From Apostichopus parvimensis (lineage: Eukaryota; Echinodermata; Holothuroidea; Aspidochirotida; Stichopodidae): a stretch of 40,007 bases of DNA. The stretch's first letter is position 1. Each line of letters opens with the position of its first letter. The translations under genes were made by a program, and so were the position numbers. The stretch is from the NCBI GenBank assembly GCA_000934455.1, contig KN885189.1, forward strand, positions 18,548-58,554. The letters run 5' to 3'. This document shows positions 1 to 12,400 of the stretch, piece by piece. The notes under the pieces are model-generated. The model saw only the letters and a program-made list of their open reading frames with translations, had not been told where the DNA came from and ran no database searches.

Positions 1-79
1 AACAGGTATTATTTTTAAAATAAAATAAAATAAAACTGTTAGCAAACTGCTTATCCACTCGAGAGCCTGTGTAAGAGAA

Positions 80-200
80 TGTGTAAAAGTATGTTGGCCT
101 GACGTTTCGATCCTAGCAGAATCTTCTTGTCCCCTTGTCATTTAGCCTTTGAAGAAGATCCTGCTAGGATCGAAACGTCAGGACAACTTACTTTTACACA
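80..200. repeat. Near-perfect 49-bp inverted repeat (hairpin)
   Basis: Arms 80-128 and 152-200 pair at 46 of 49 positions around a 23-base spacer. Each arm reads outward GATCCTGCTAGGATCG (one change in the left arm) then AAACGTCAGG. The 12-mer ACAGGTATTATT occurs at 2-13 and again at 200-211, so the hairpin may sit in an element bounded by a short direct repeat. The GATCC-loop-GGATC-GAAA-CGTC layout resembles the stem II and GAAA part of hammerhead ribozymes found in Penelope-like and related retroelements, but the CUGANGA half is not intact. Confidence 0.75.
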
Positions 201-1300
201 CAGGTATTATTCTAACGGTAATGTTTTTTTATGTACCAAATATTTTCTTCACATGTTTCAATATCTGTAGGTTCAAAACGAAGTAACCAAGTCGAAATAA
301 ATTCTTTGCATTGCATATTTATTGTTTTCTCTTTCCTTTGCTTTTACACATGTGGCATTAATCTTGTCCTACCAGTTACAATCCTGCCCCCCCCTCTCAT
401 ACCACCTGACCCTACCTATCTGTCACAGCAATGAAACAACAAAAAGCTCATTTTATACTCCTGTTGTTGCATGAATCACAGGTCTTGGTTTCTTTTACAT
501 CCCCCTCCTACCACCACCCAACCCCTCCTACCCCCTCCAACCCCCTCCCCAGCAAACAAAAGAAACATAAAACCTGAAAACTATCCAGCACCTCCCTCAA
601 CTTGTAAACTTGCTTGCGTGATCACACTAAAGAGATCCCACAATTTGATTTGTCGATCTCTGTCATGTGACATACATGTGACTTGAAACCAAACTTTCGA
701 GTTACAAAAAGCCCAAATGTCCATTTCAAGGGGCTTGGTAGTAATACAATAAAGATACCTGCAACCAAAGAAGGGGGAAACCAACCGTGGAGACTTGAGA
801 AAATTATATCTGTTCCATAGACATGCCTGTAAGCTGTGTTATTCGTGTGAACTCCATACACCAAAAGAGCAGTTAAAATTTCCTTTCACAAACATTTAAT
901 ACTTTTAACTTTTTTTCCGGGTAAAAGATTGAGTTTCGAAGCTCAAATGTTGACGACAAAATTCATCTCTCACTTTGCACAGCAAGAATGGTTTATATGT
1001 TACACAGCAGTTCCAGCAACTGGTACAAAATTATGTGGTGCTTTCTCATCAGCAAATCTAGAAATTCGAAAAAATTCAAGCCATGATACAAGAATAGATA
1101 TAATTTCCAAGAAATTGAAAAAACCAAAAAATAAAGGAAAAATAATGAGAGAGAAAGAAGAAAAACCCCCCAAAAATCCTGAATATGTCTTTTACATAGT
1201 TACTGTTAACTTAAGAAATACAAATTAAGAGAAGAAAATAAAAATACACTTCAAAGAAAGATTGAAGAAGAAATCTGCCAGGAAATAAAGGTATCACAAA

Positions 1301-1487
1301 TGGTCACTAGCTGTCACACTGGACTAAATGGTGCCCTAACTGTCACACTGGACTAGGTTGTGCCCTAACTGTCACACTGGGTTAATAGGGAGTATGGATA
1401 TCATGAAATGGTCACCAGCTGTCATACCCGGGCTTGGTGGTCTCTAGCTGTCACACTGGACTAGGTGGTGGCCTAACTGTCACATGG
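1301..1487. repeat. 29-bp minisatellite
   Basis: The motif CTGTCACACTGGACTA recurs at 1311, 1340, 1369, 1419 (diverged), 1448 and 1477. Spacing is exactly 29 bp except for one 50-bp step that contains an insertion. Units read roughly as that motif followed by GGTGGTGCCCTAA. Confidence 0.85.
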
Positions 1488-3246
1488 ATTTCATTAATCA
1501 TCGTTAGTGACCGGGTCATTAACGAGACAGTTAGTATGGAAAGCATAAATATCGTAAGTGAGTCAGATTCTGACAAGCTAGGCTAACAAAGCAGATCCCT
1601 CACATAACTACTTGACAAGTCAATTTTGATGAAGAGTCTTAACAAAGTGTTACACAATGTAAAATAAACAGGCTTCAAAATTCAGTGAGCTAATGTTAAG
1701 GGTCAAAACCTAAAAACACATCAGTTTCTACAAAATTCCAAACTTGGTTACATTGCACAATCAGTTATTAGCACACTTTTAAGTGATAAGGGTTGTTGCC
1801 TTTCAAAACTGCATTTGAAGCCAATAGTTGGGTTTAAATTTTGTGTTACTTTTTCACCAAGGCATTTTTGATTCGCATATAACAAGTTACCGGGTAACTC
1901 CATGTGACTACGAACAACTGTTTCTTCCTAATAATTGAGTCGTATGCTAATTAAGGCAACTCACAAAAGTTTGTGTCCCACACACTTTTTGTCATCGGCA
2001 AACCTTTTACGGTACGATCAAGAGACGAGATTTAAAGAAAATTATATTCTGTTTTTAACAGTCGAATATGAAACCTCAAGAATTCGGTCAAATCCAACAC
2101 TAACTTTGCACATTTGTGAAGCTAATGGCACGCAACATCTTGACCAATTTAATGCACCATTTTTGACAATTATTTCTCTAAATAAGTATCAAAACCAAGG
2201 ATTTTGAAGCCCTTACAGTTTAAAGGAAAATTTGATACTCTTAAGTTTCATTGAACAAATTTTCAATTATTTACTTCCTCTAAGTCACAAGGATGATAAC
2301 AAATTAGTTCTTTCTGTTGTTTTTTTTAGACTAGGCTACTGTTCTTATCACAGTAGGTCACACTCAGACCCAAAGACAGTATAAACATCTCGTCTGATTG
2401 ACAAAAAGATATAGCAAACACACCATCCATCAAAACCAATTCAAAGACACTTTAATTCACTTTCAAAATATGCAAAATCTTTTCAACCGTTGACAGACCA
2501 TAAAAACCAATTTTTAATTAGTGATTATTTGTGGAAGATCTGGACACCTTGTCCTGGCTACCTGATGAGAATAAAGAAACAACAAAATTGATGACAATAA
2601 TCATGGCATTTGATGAGGATTTAGCTGGAGATGTATCTTTTCTTTTTGGCACTCGTGTTGTGACAAAATTATTAACTCTGTAATGCTATTGTATGATTGT
2701 TTAGAAAGGGTCGAAACTTATCACCTCAGAATTACACTGTATGTGATCTAGACCTCTGGTATACAGAGCTAGGAGAGGAGGGGGGGGGGGGTCGCAACCC
2801 TTTTTAGGGTCCCCATATATTTAAGAGGCCACAAAAAAAATCAGAAGAAACAATAAAATTTTGTTATTTTATGTTATTTTTTTCTTCAGCAAGTCTTAAC
2901 TATTGACACCACAGACCAAAACAAAGATTGCATGTGTAATATTGAACTTATATACCATCATGAAAATACAAACAGGAAAACTAAGGGAAAGTAAAAATTG
3001 TTTCAAAAGTATGGATGTAATCACCTCCCATTGTCAAAATGATTGCTCCCAGATAATGACTTTAACAATTTAATACAATTGAATATGAGATGTTAGTACC
3101 ATGGCTGGGGTAGGCTCATTATAGCAAGCAATTGCTTTACATAATTAAAAGACAATGTTTGTAGTCTGTAGTCTCCCCTTTATATGGACATGTAAATTAA
3201 ACTGCTGTCTCTACCTGTCTCCAGCCAATCAGTAAGTTCCAATTCA

Positions 3247-3252
3247 TTTATT
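3247..3252 (-). promoter_or_regulatory. HLCS: Candidate poly(A) signal of HLCS
   Basis: AATAAA on the minus strand, 47 nt after the stop codon. It would give a very short 3' UTR. The variant ATTAAA at 3069-3074 is an alternative for a longer one. No transcript data support either. Confidence 0.4.
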
Positions 3253-3298
3253 ATTCATTATAATTCATTAATACTCATTACTAGATACCTGATTTCTG

Positions 3299-3470
3299 CT
3301 ACCTAGTTTTCATCTGGATAAGATTCTTCAGCATATCGAATGAGTTCCCATCGGGTTGGAGACTGATCAGCTTGCCATCCTTGTCTTTCACCTCCAGAAA
3401 TCCTGAGCCGTCTAATCCAATTACTGTAACTTCAGGGCCGTCCTCACGTTCCAGATGAACGACCGAATCC
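3299..3470 (-). CDS. HLCS: HLCS coding exon 10 (residues 784-840, stop codon)
   Basis: Acceptor TTTTCAG|GGATTCG is followed by DSVVHLEREDGPEVTVIG, LDGSGFLEVKDKDGK and LQPDGNSFDMLKNLIQ, ending KTR and TAG. Human counterpart segments are GPKVSIVGLDDSGFLQV and HPDGNSFDMLRNLI. This is the C-terminal SH3-like (BPL_C) domain, which in other biotin ligases helps bind ATP and the carrier protein. Length and end point match the human protein. Confidence 0.97.
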
Positions 3471-6400
3471 CTGAAAATTACGAGATTTACGTCAAGTTTA
3501 CTTTTATTGAGTGTTAAGATCTATTTTATGTCGGTCAGGTAGGAACGGATGAGAGTTTACGGCATCATCATGTCAAGACATCGCAACAAATTGTTTGTAT
3601 AATTTTTTGTCAAGTTTCCAACTTGAAGGAATTTATGCATCTTGACAAAATTTGTGGAGTTTACTGCATTGCACTAAACTTGACAAAAGACCCAAAAAAT
3701 AAGGTATTTATACAGTTGACAAATTACGCTAACGTAACAGTAATCTGAAAATTTTTCAAGTGGCTGGTTTACAGTCACCATGACGACACATCAAAAACAT
3801 AGTAGTTGTTGACTTTACATTTGCAGCATATCTTGATCATAATAAGTACCTAATTGGTGACTTATTGTGTTCTATGCTAAAGTCGACAACATGTCAAACA
3901 CACCACATCTGATGACTCGTCAAGTTTAACGTGACATCTTGACGAGATGAATCATCAACTCGCTGTGATGTCGTGACAATTAGAAATAATTTATAGTACG
4001 CATGGTGAACCAAAACCCATTTACATGAATGAATTAGGTTACGGAATTCACACCCCACTTGTACGATTTAGGTTAACTACTCCAGGTCTAGTCATACCAC
4101 TATCCATTCGTTTTCTATTTAGCCCTAGCAACCGGGCAATGAAATAAAGCAAGCAAAGGTTCAACTAAAGCTATACGTTTTCTGTATTTATCAGAAGGTA
4201 TGTATTAAACAACATAATCCACTCCATGTAATAAATGGTTATTTCTGTTGTGTTGCAAAGGAGTGATCAGATGCTGTGTGATTCCCTCTGGTTGGAACCA
4301 TTCAGCTAAATTTCAATGTGGAAGGGTTTCAACTATTATCACAACCATCTTGTTAGCTGCCAAGAGTACAAAGGTAATGTATGTTGCAGCATGGAAGGGT
4401 AAGTGCACCCATGGCCAGGAGATTGCACACGCTACGGAACAGAACATGGTCAACACTGCATTTGATCGAACTATATTGGGTAGAAATAGCAAAATATTTT
4501 CATCAGAGTTTGCGATTAGAGTGATGTATCAAGACGAAACAGGTTATCGTCAGAGAAAACAAAATGGAAGACTGGACGTGGAAAATTTCTCATGTCATTG
4601 TCTTCAAATGTTTCAATTGTAACTAACTGAAAATGGATAATGTTGATAATTCGCAAATTGGGTAGACTGGGGAGTAATTTTGATGGTCCCCAGATCCTGT
4701 CACTGGTATTTTCATTTTGTGTCACTTTGATATGATATTTTATCGTATATAAAGATCTCAGATCCTTGATATACCATCTCACTCACGTGTGAAGCCACCT
4801 CTTATAGTAATGTTTACAGAACTGGAGGTGTCCCTCCCGTTGGAAGTCGTCAATCATCTTCTCCAGGACTGTCAGTGTCCATGCGATGACCTCTTCCACT
4901 TTGAGAGGTGAAAGGTCGGTTTGATTTTTCTCATTGTATTCCTCGATGAGGTCATTGACACAAAGGGTAGGTTTGCTGTTAGCAACATTAAACCCGATCC
5001 CTAAGAGAAGGACAAGAAAATAAACAGCACAGTTAGATCATATCGGTCGCTATATTGGTAAGTATCTGCAAATGCTACTAAGAATGAGAGAAAAGTAAGA
5101 AAGAGAGAAAAGGGTAAGTTGTTTGCTGGCAACATCGAAACTGATCCCTAATGGCATGACAAAGAGCTAGATAGACCACATAGTTAAATCATACTGGTTG
5201 CTATGGATAACTTTATGCAAATGCTGTTGCTAAAATTTTGCACTCAGATGGGACAATTTTTTATTTACTGTACTTTTCATGTCATGCTTCAAAGCACTTG
5301 TACTGACAGTATGTATACCCTGTTTCTATCAGATAAAAGGAACTGTTTATACTGTCAGTACAAGTGCTCTGAAGCAGATACCGAAGGACAGTATATAGTG
5401 GTATTAGCATTGCAAGGTTGTCCCAACTGGACAGAATCTGTAAGGATGAGACATGGGAAGTATTGCTGTTAGCAACAGTAAAACTGAATCCTAAGAAAAA
5501 GTACATGTGAATAGGTGACATAGGTAAATCATACTGGTTGCTATTGGTAACTATATATGCAAATACTACAACTGAGTGTGTAAGAATGAGAGAAATGGGT
5601 AAGTTTCCTGGTAGCAACATCGAAACTGATCCCTAAGGAAATGACAATAGCAAGATAGACCACATAGTTAAATAATAGTGGTTGCTATTGGTATCTATAT
5701 GCAAATGCTGCTAGAATTGGGTCTCTAAAGATGATCACAACAATTAACAACACCCTTTGAATGTTGCATTAATATACCTTAACTTAGAAGTCTAGTTGTA
5801 GAGGGGGTCAAGGCTCAGTCCTCAAGGAAGACCCTGGAGCCTGGGCCCTGGGCAGATTGTAGACCGCTATTCTAAACCTTGTCTACCTTCGTTTCACATT
5901 CCTGTAAACTATGTGTCCTTTTTGTCTTTGTCATTGATCTTTGTTGGGTTCGTCTAACACCAATGGGAAGCAATGATCTCATAGATAAAACTGATTAGCT
6001 CTTCTTTTGTTGTTGTTACTCCTCAATATCAATAAATTGCTTATTAGTTATATGTAGCAAATATGGTTTGTGTCACCTTTCACACCTTGAATGAGTGAAA
6101 AGGCAAAAGACACGAATCACACTGTTCAAATAATTGCCGATCATGTTCAATTATTGACAAGACCTTAACTCACCTTTTATCACCCACCCCTAAATGCATT
6201 TTAACACCATTGAGACTTTTGATTGTCTAGTGTGGTATGTCCTTGATAACTGGGAATAGCTGTGACCATAAGAACTTCATAGAGAGTACCTCTGACACCT
6301 ATCATGTTGAATTAATCATGTGCAAGTAAAGGGGAAGACTAAATTACTATACCCGTGAAGGACCTCCATGTGCAAGTTCACAACTGCTAGAAGTTTTTAG

Positions 6401-9400
6401 CAATTTAAAAACTTCAAAATTTCTTCCAGTGCAGGTTAATAACGTAAGCAGTATTTGTCAACTAGAAATCCACAATTTGACATCTTATATGCTTGAGTAG
6501 AGGCTGTCATTGACTACCATTGACCTCATTTTGCTCTTCAAGTGTGTTTTAGTCATATCCTGAGACATCTTGAGACAACGTAATGGGAAACGATTACTAA
6601 GTGTTACCCTTCTCTTTTCTTCCTTTGCCATACAATTTTTTTTTTTTTTATTATTATTTTTTTTTATTGTCATCTTTAATGAGGGTAGTCCTGCTCAGTG
6701 CAGAAGCACTAACAATAAAGGTACAATATGATAAACTTAGCACGTACACACTGGTCTTTGTTCCATGATACTTCCATAAAAGCTGATACTTACTGGAAAT
6801 AAATAAATGAACGAAGAATGAAATGAACGAAAGTCATGACGTTCTGCGAAATCATGATGTTGTTCGAGAAGGTTACACCTACCGATGAGAGCATGGATAT
6901 CACGACTCATACAACTGGATTTCACCATAACACCACCGACTTTCTGTTTACCCCCAAAGTAGATATCATTGGGCCATTTAACTCCTAAGTCCAGGTTCTG
7001 AAAAGCAAAAACAAACAACAAAAATAAAGAAAGAAATTAAGATATAGATAAATTGGGATTTAGTGTTAGTCAAACCGGACAATTATTTTTGCTTAGTTGC
7101 TGATAAAGTAGTTGGAATTCTATTTTTTCTGACAGCATTACTCAATTTTATTTTTAATTTAACGGTACTTCTGTTGGTGTAAAATACTTTAAACAAAATT
7201 GTGAAATTAAAAGACACCATGTTGCTTTATCACCACATATGTTCAGGAACAGTATAATGACAATTTCGGTTCCCATTTACGTAATTTCTTTCTTTAAATA
7301 TATCTTTCATATTCCTTTTCAAGACTAGTCCATATTAATCATCTTACTGAAGAAGCAAAAATAAAGAAATTAAACTTCACATCAAAAACCCAAAACAAAG
7401 CAATAACAGACTAAAAAATACAAGACACCAGTGATATAAATAGTTAAATACATCTCACTTTCTTCTTTAATCTCGTAAATTTCACGGCATTTTAAACGAA
7501 CCGCTCCTTTCAACGACTTTCAAATGTCCGTCTGAACTTTATCACTGAGGCTCAATTTGCAGTTTTTGGCAATGGCTTAATGACATTTACCCTAAGTATG
7601 CCACCCAAGGGATGTGGGTTTTCTTTTCCTTTAGGAAATTTTGAACAAACAATCTTCCCTTTAGCCCTCATTCGTAGAGGCACTCCCGTAATGCATCCAG
7701 GTGTTTGAACTCCCTGCACACAGATAATGCGTATCTATCTCCTCACAATCTTAGCAAATCAAATTAGGAACTGCAAAGGGTTCTGCAATGATTAGTACTT
7801 TTGTCAAGGTGTCTCTAAGTCGATTTTATTTACCTTTGTATTTGGATGTCATGGAAACCGTATCTAGGTAATGTCATGTAGATTGAGTAGTTTAGAAAAA
7901 GTCTGCAACATCACAATGTTATGTCTTTAGATTAACCAGGAGAAATACTTCAGGGGATCTAGCTTAAATTATTTACCAAAAAGAAACAAGCAGTTCAATT
8001 ATTTTGTAGATTTATTTGTACTGGGGGTTTGTCCTGAAGAACATTGAAACATTTTGATATACTGTATGTAAAGTACTACCCTCGTGAACATATGACAATT
8101 AACGAAAAGTAACATAGGGGGAAACTTAACAAATTTCAAAACCTGGTGAAACCATGACATCACCCATTTACAAAATGGCAGCCCCTACAATGAAAAAGTG
8201 TTGTTCATCAGAAGCATCTCTTTTTACATGAAATAAAGATGTAATTTTTCGTTTAAAACCCGGAACATCCCTGAAATGCTGACATCTTTGAAGAGTCATC
8301 ATATTTTCCCTCACCTCATAGCCTGGTCTGGTACGGATAGCCTCCACGGCTGCTAACGCTGGCATGTGCTGGAGGAAAGGAAGTTTCGACGCTAGCTTTG
8401 TACCAAGTTGAAACTGGACGTGCGCTGTGAACATCGCACAACCGAGAGGTGAAAGCCATTTGTTGCCTCCACGTCCTGAAAGAAGGAAATAATTCAAATG
8501 TGTTAATTCAAATGATCAACTTTGGCCTTTTGGCTTTGGGGAATGTACTTTTCTATGTCTAACATAAAATACAGTTCCTTTCTTGTTAACTTAAGGATGC
8601 ACACTAAAGATATCATTGCCAATCACATATTCGTTATTCCGTTTGAAAGAAGAGTATTTACTATTCAAGTACTCATGGAAACTAAGAAAAACAAAAACAA
8701 TTCCAAATGGATAAAAAGTTCAGGACTTTCCTATTAAAATGCAATAACTTGTTTTATTTCTGTTTCAACCTCACTAGCAAAAGCTTACGCCTACGGTAAC
8801 CACATGGTGAAATGTGTACACAAATTCTATTACGTCATTTATGCAGATGCTGTACATCATAATACATCGTGGACCATCATTACATTGTACTTCAATCAGC
8901 CATATTACTTCTCGTCAAGAAAGACGTTAAATGGGAGGAAATTTTTGCGTACCTTTTCCTTTCGTCTGTCTGGAGGCTACCGCAACTGCTCCAACAGTCT
9001 TTGGCACTTTGAACATAAAGCTGAAAACAAGGTGAAAAATATACAAACTTTTAAAGAAAAACATCAACAGTAAATCTTTATCTTTATTTCTGGATGATGT
9101 ATTTCTTTCAACCAACTCTATAAAGGCAAGGCTAGGAGAAAATGTTAACATACCATGTCACTAACTCTAAAACTGTCTATATACCTTTACACCTCACTTT
9201 GTTCCCTAGCAACAAGAACATAGAGTCAAATGCTAAACTGTTGTAAGGAGAAAGAATTATTGCTAACATGAATGGTACCTTCTGTTATGTGATATCACCA
9301 TAATAGCACAAAAAGTAGTTGCATGCACCTGCATCATGCAAAACCCTTCATACCATTAATAACTGTGAGTAGTAAAGGAGTAAAATACGAAGTGAGCTGG

Positions 9401-12400
9401 TATCACTATAATATAAAATGCTGTAGTATGGAGGGTTCCAAGATTTTAAAATGGAACACTTTCGATGTCACTGTAAATTATAACACTTGTATTGGAAAAA
9501 GATGTTTAGCCTTGCAATGATGCTGAATAAACAAAACAAAACAAACACTATTGTTTATTGTATGAAAACATATAGAGGTGAAAGGGTTTGACCAATTGTC
9601 AACCAATGAATGATCTGATTTGAGAACTGCTGCTGTGAAGTTGGGCAATTAAGTTACTTAAAATGGGAGGGATGCTATGAACTTTGTGAAGTATTGTGCT
9701 GAAAATATTCTGGAGCCTGAAGAATGTGCATCTCCAGCAGGGGTACAATATTTTGTTTTACTGTGATGTTTTGTTCATATTGAGATTAATTTAACCTGTC
9801 TAATTGACACCAAATGGGAAAACCCATTGAAGGAAGACAAGCTTTTTTAGGTCTTTTGACCCTGAAGGTAGCATTCCTGTCTTGTCTTGGCAAGGTGTTG
9901 ATGTTTGCTTTGAAAAGTACAAAAGTTTCCTGAGATTTGCAACCATCCTCTATGAGACTATTACGAGAAAGAATATTTGCAATGTACAGTTTGTATGTAT
10001 GTATGTATGTATGTATGTATGTATGTATGTATGTATGTATGTATGTATATGTGATCTTCCCGCAAGCAGGAACTCGCGATATACTTCACAAGGACTTCAC
10101 AATGTATATACTTGTGTATATGTACAATGTATATACAATGTATATACTTCACAAGGACTACATTATCAACTTGCTCTTCAAACTTTGCTCTTTAGTCCCT
10201 AGCAACCGTAAAAATGGCCGCAATACTTAAAAATGTATAAACCTAGTACATGAAGTTGATCTTGGCAAAATGATTTCATATTCACAGCTGCTTTTGTGAC
10301 AATTTACTTAGTTTTCTCCCAAATGTTGTCATAGCTATGGACCGAACCTGAGCAATGAATGTCTTTCACTTCATTGCAATGCCATCATGCATAGTGGTCT
10401 CCAGACTCTAGACCTTGTTTCATGTTAAGTGAAATGTAGAAATACATGTGTGATTATTGCTGTGATAATAACTTTATGAGGGCTCCAATATATACTTTAT
10501 ACTGGTATAGGACTTTCACATAATCTCCTCCACTGTTACTAAAATATCTTCTACCATTTCCATGCCATATCCCCCCGCCCCCCACTGCTGCATGGCTAAC
10601 CAAACGTGCCGTTAGTGTCAAGGTGACAAACCCAGCATGATTTCGTATCTCATAAACCAAGTCGCTTAAGCAATATTAAACAGAAAGAATAGGGAATGGA
10701 ATACCTCATCAAGGTCTTAGCTATGAGTATAAACTTCAACAGCTGGGGATCGGTAATCTGTTTTAAGTCACTGTACTTTTGCTATTCACTAACAGACAGA
10801 GACTGCCTTATCAAAGTAGATACAAAAGATTCTCAAATAACCAATCCGTAAGAAACAAGCGAGATACCCTCACACAACAAATTGCAGCCGCGACATCGTG
10901 CATAACTCTGCCGTGAATAAAAGATACACGAGATCAAAAGCGAAGGCCCCTGAGATAGAATGTGAATATGTCACTTTAAAGTCGTAAATTACATTAGTGA
11001 TAAGTAGCTGCATTTGTTGCTGTTTGATTACCGACAAGCTTCCGTTTCCATCAGAGTAAATTGCAAACAGCTACGACTAGTTTCTGACGATAAACATCTT
11101 GAAGGCCAGAGGTCTTGCTCCCCAAAATATGTTAGAAAGGCGAGGAAGAGAAAGGAAGCTTTTGCCTCCAAACTGTAACATTCCTTTTCACAGTCAAGAC
11201 ATTTACCCTCTAATGAGTCCTTCAGTTGTCAAATATCATCATCCCTAAATTTCTAGAAATATTTTGCAGTTAAATCCAGAAGAGAACCTAATTCAAATTT
11301 AAACAATTTCTTTAGCATGTTAACCTATGGGGTCAAATACTGTTGACCTATAACCTATAATCTCACAAAAAGACAGGCAGATTTAATTGAAGAGGTGGAT
11401 TTACCAGCAACTAAGGTACTTGTCATAAGTATTGAGTCCTTTTTATGATATCAAGTTATAGATATCAAGTTGAGGACATTAAGCTGTACCAGAGGCTAAA
11501 AATACTCTAGTGTTGAAAGAACAGCAAAACAAGATGAAGATTGAATTGCAACCTTGGCACATAAGCAAGATTGCCATAAATCAGAGAATTTATGTAATCA
11601 AAAATATAATTTCTTAATTTTCTGAGCTATTAATTCATACAATACTATTAAGTGAAGTATTACGATATGAGAAACATCATCGCAGTTCAGAAAGATCTTG
11701 GCAAACTGCACATCCTATTAAGTTTGGCAAAATACCTAAACTTCAATTGGCTATCTTTCATACTAGATATTGCAAAGTCAAGCTTCCTTGATAACAAAAC
11801 ATGACGCAAAGCTTTATTAATTGATATCTTCTTGAAGAGAGTATTGGCGTTTTTGATATGATCGTACAAAAAGATTTGTTCAAGTCTTGCTGAAGACAGA
11901 CAGATCATGGTTTGAACTCCTTCTCAAGACCTTAGCTCATTTTAAGTCTTCTTGAGACAGAAAATGTGTCTGAAATGTATATATATGTAGTGAAGACAGA
12001 AATTTTGGTTGAAAAATTCCAAACTTGTTTTGATATATACATTTCAATGTGAAATGTACCTTATAAACCAAGCACAGTGTCAGGATAGCTTTAGAATAAC
12101 TAATACCTTTCTGCAGACAGGCAGCGAGGGCCATTGACAGTGAAACCAGACTATTACCAACCATATATCAAAACATTTTTAGTAGTCCACATGAAATTAT
12201 AAACCATTCTTGCATTTCGCACAAGAAAGATAAATACTTAAGAAAAAAAGTTCATTTGATATTCTTATTTGCATGTATCTATATTATCAATAGCTAACAT
12301 CTAAACTGATGAGGATGACTCAAAGGGCAAAAATGAGAAAACGATCTAAAAAGTATCACTTTATGGAATGTTTTATCGTGTAGTTAAGCCAGAAACATGT

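Larger units (their letters stand above)
1..3298. other. 3' flank of HLCS, no gene seen
   Basis: AT-rich sequence with no open frame that resembles a protein. The poly(A) candidate is at its right edge. It contains an inverted repeat (80-200), a 29-bp minisatellite (1301-1487) and a run of 12 G at 2780-2791. The rest shows nothing I can name. Confidence 0.6.

Noticed and set aside
80-200. Calling an active hammerhead ribozyme
   Set aside because: The conserved C of the CUGANGA core strand is replaced by U here, so the known core is incomplete; kept only as a finding.
1301-1487. CRISPR-like spaced repeats
   Set aside because: This is animal DNA and the units are contiguous 29-bp minisatellite repeats without unique spacers.
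4248-4622. 124-codon plus-strand open frame in intron 9
   Set aside because: No ATG at its start, no recognisable domain, and composition like the intron around it.
9882-10230. Open frames with (YVCM)n repeats
   Set aside because: They are translations of the GTAT microsatellite.
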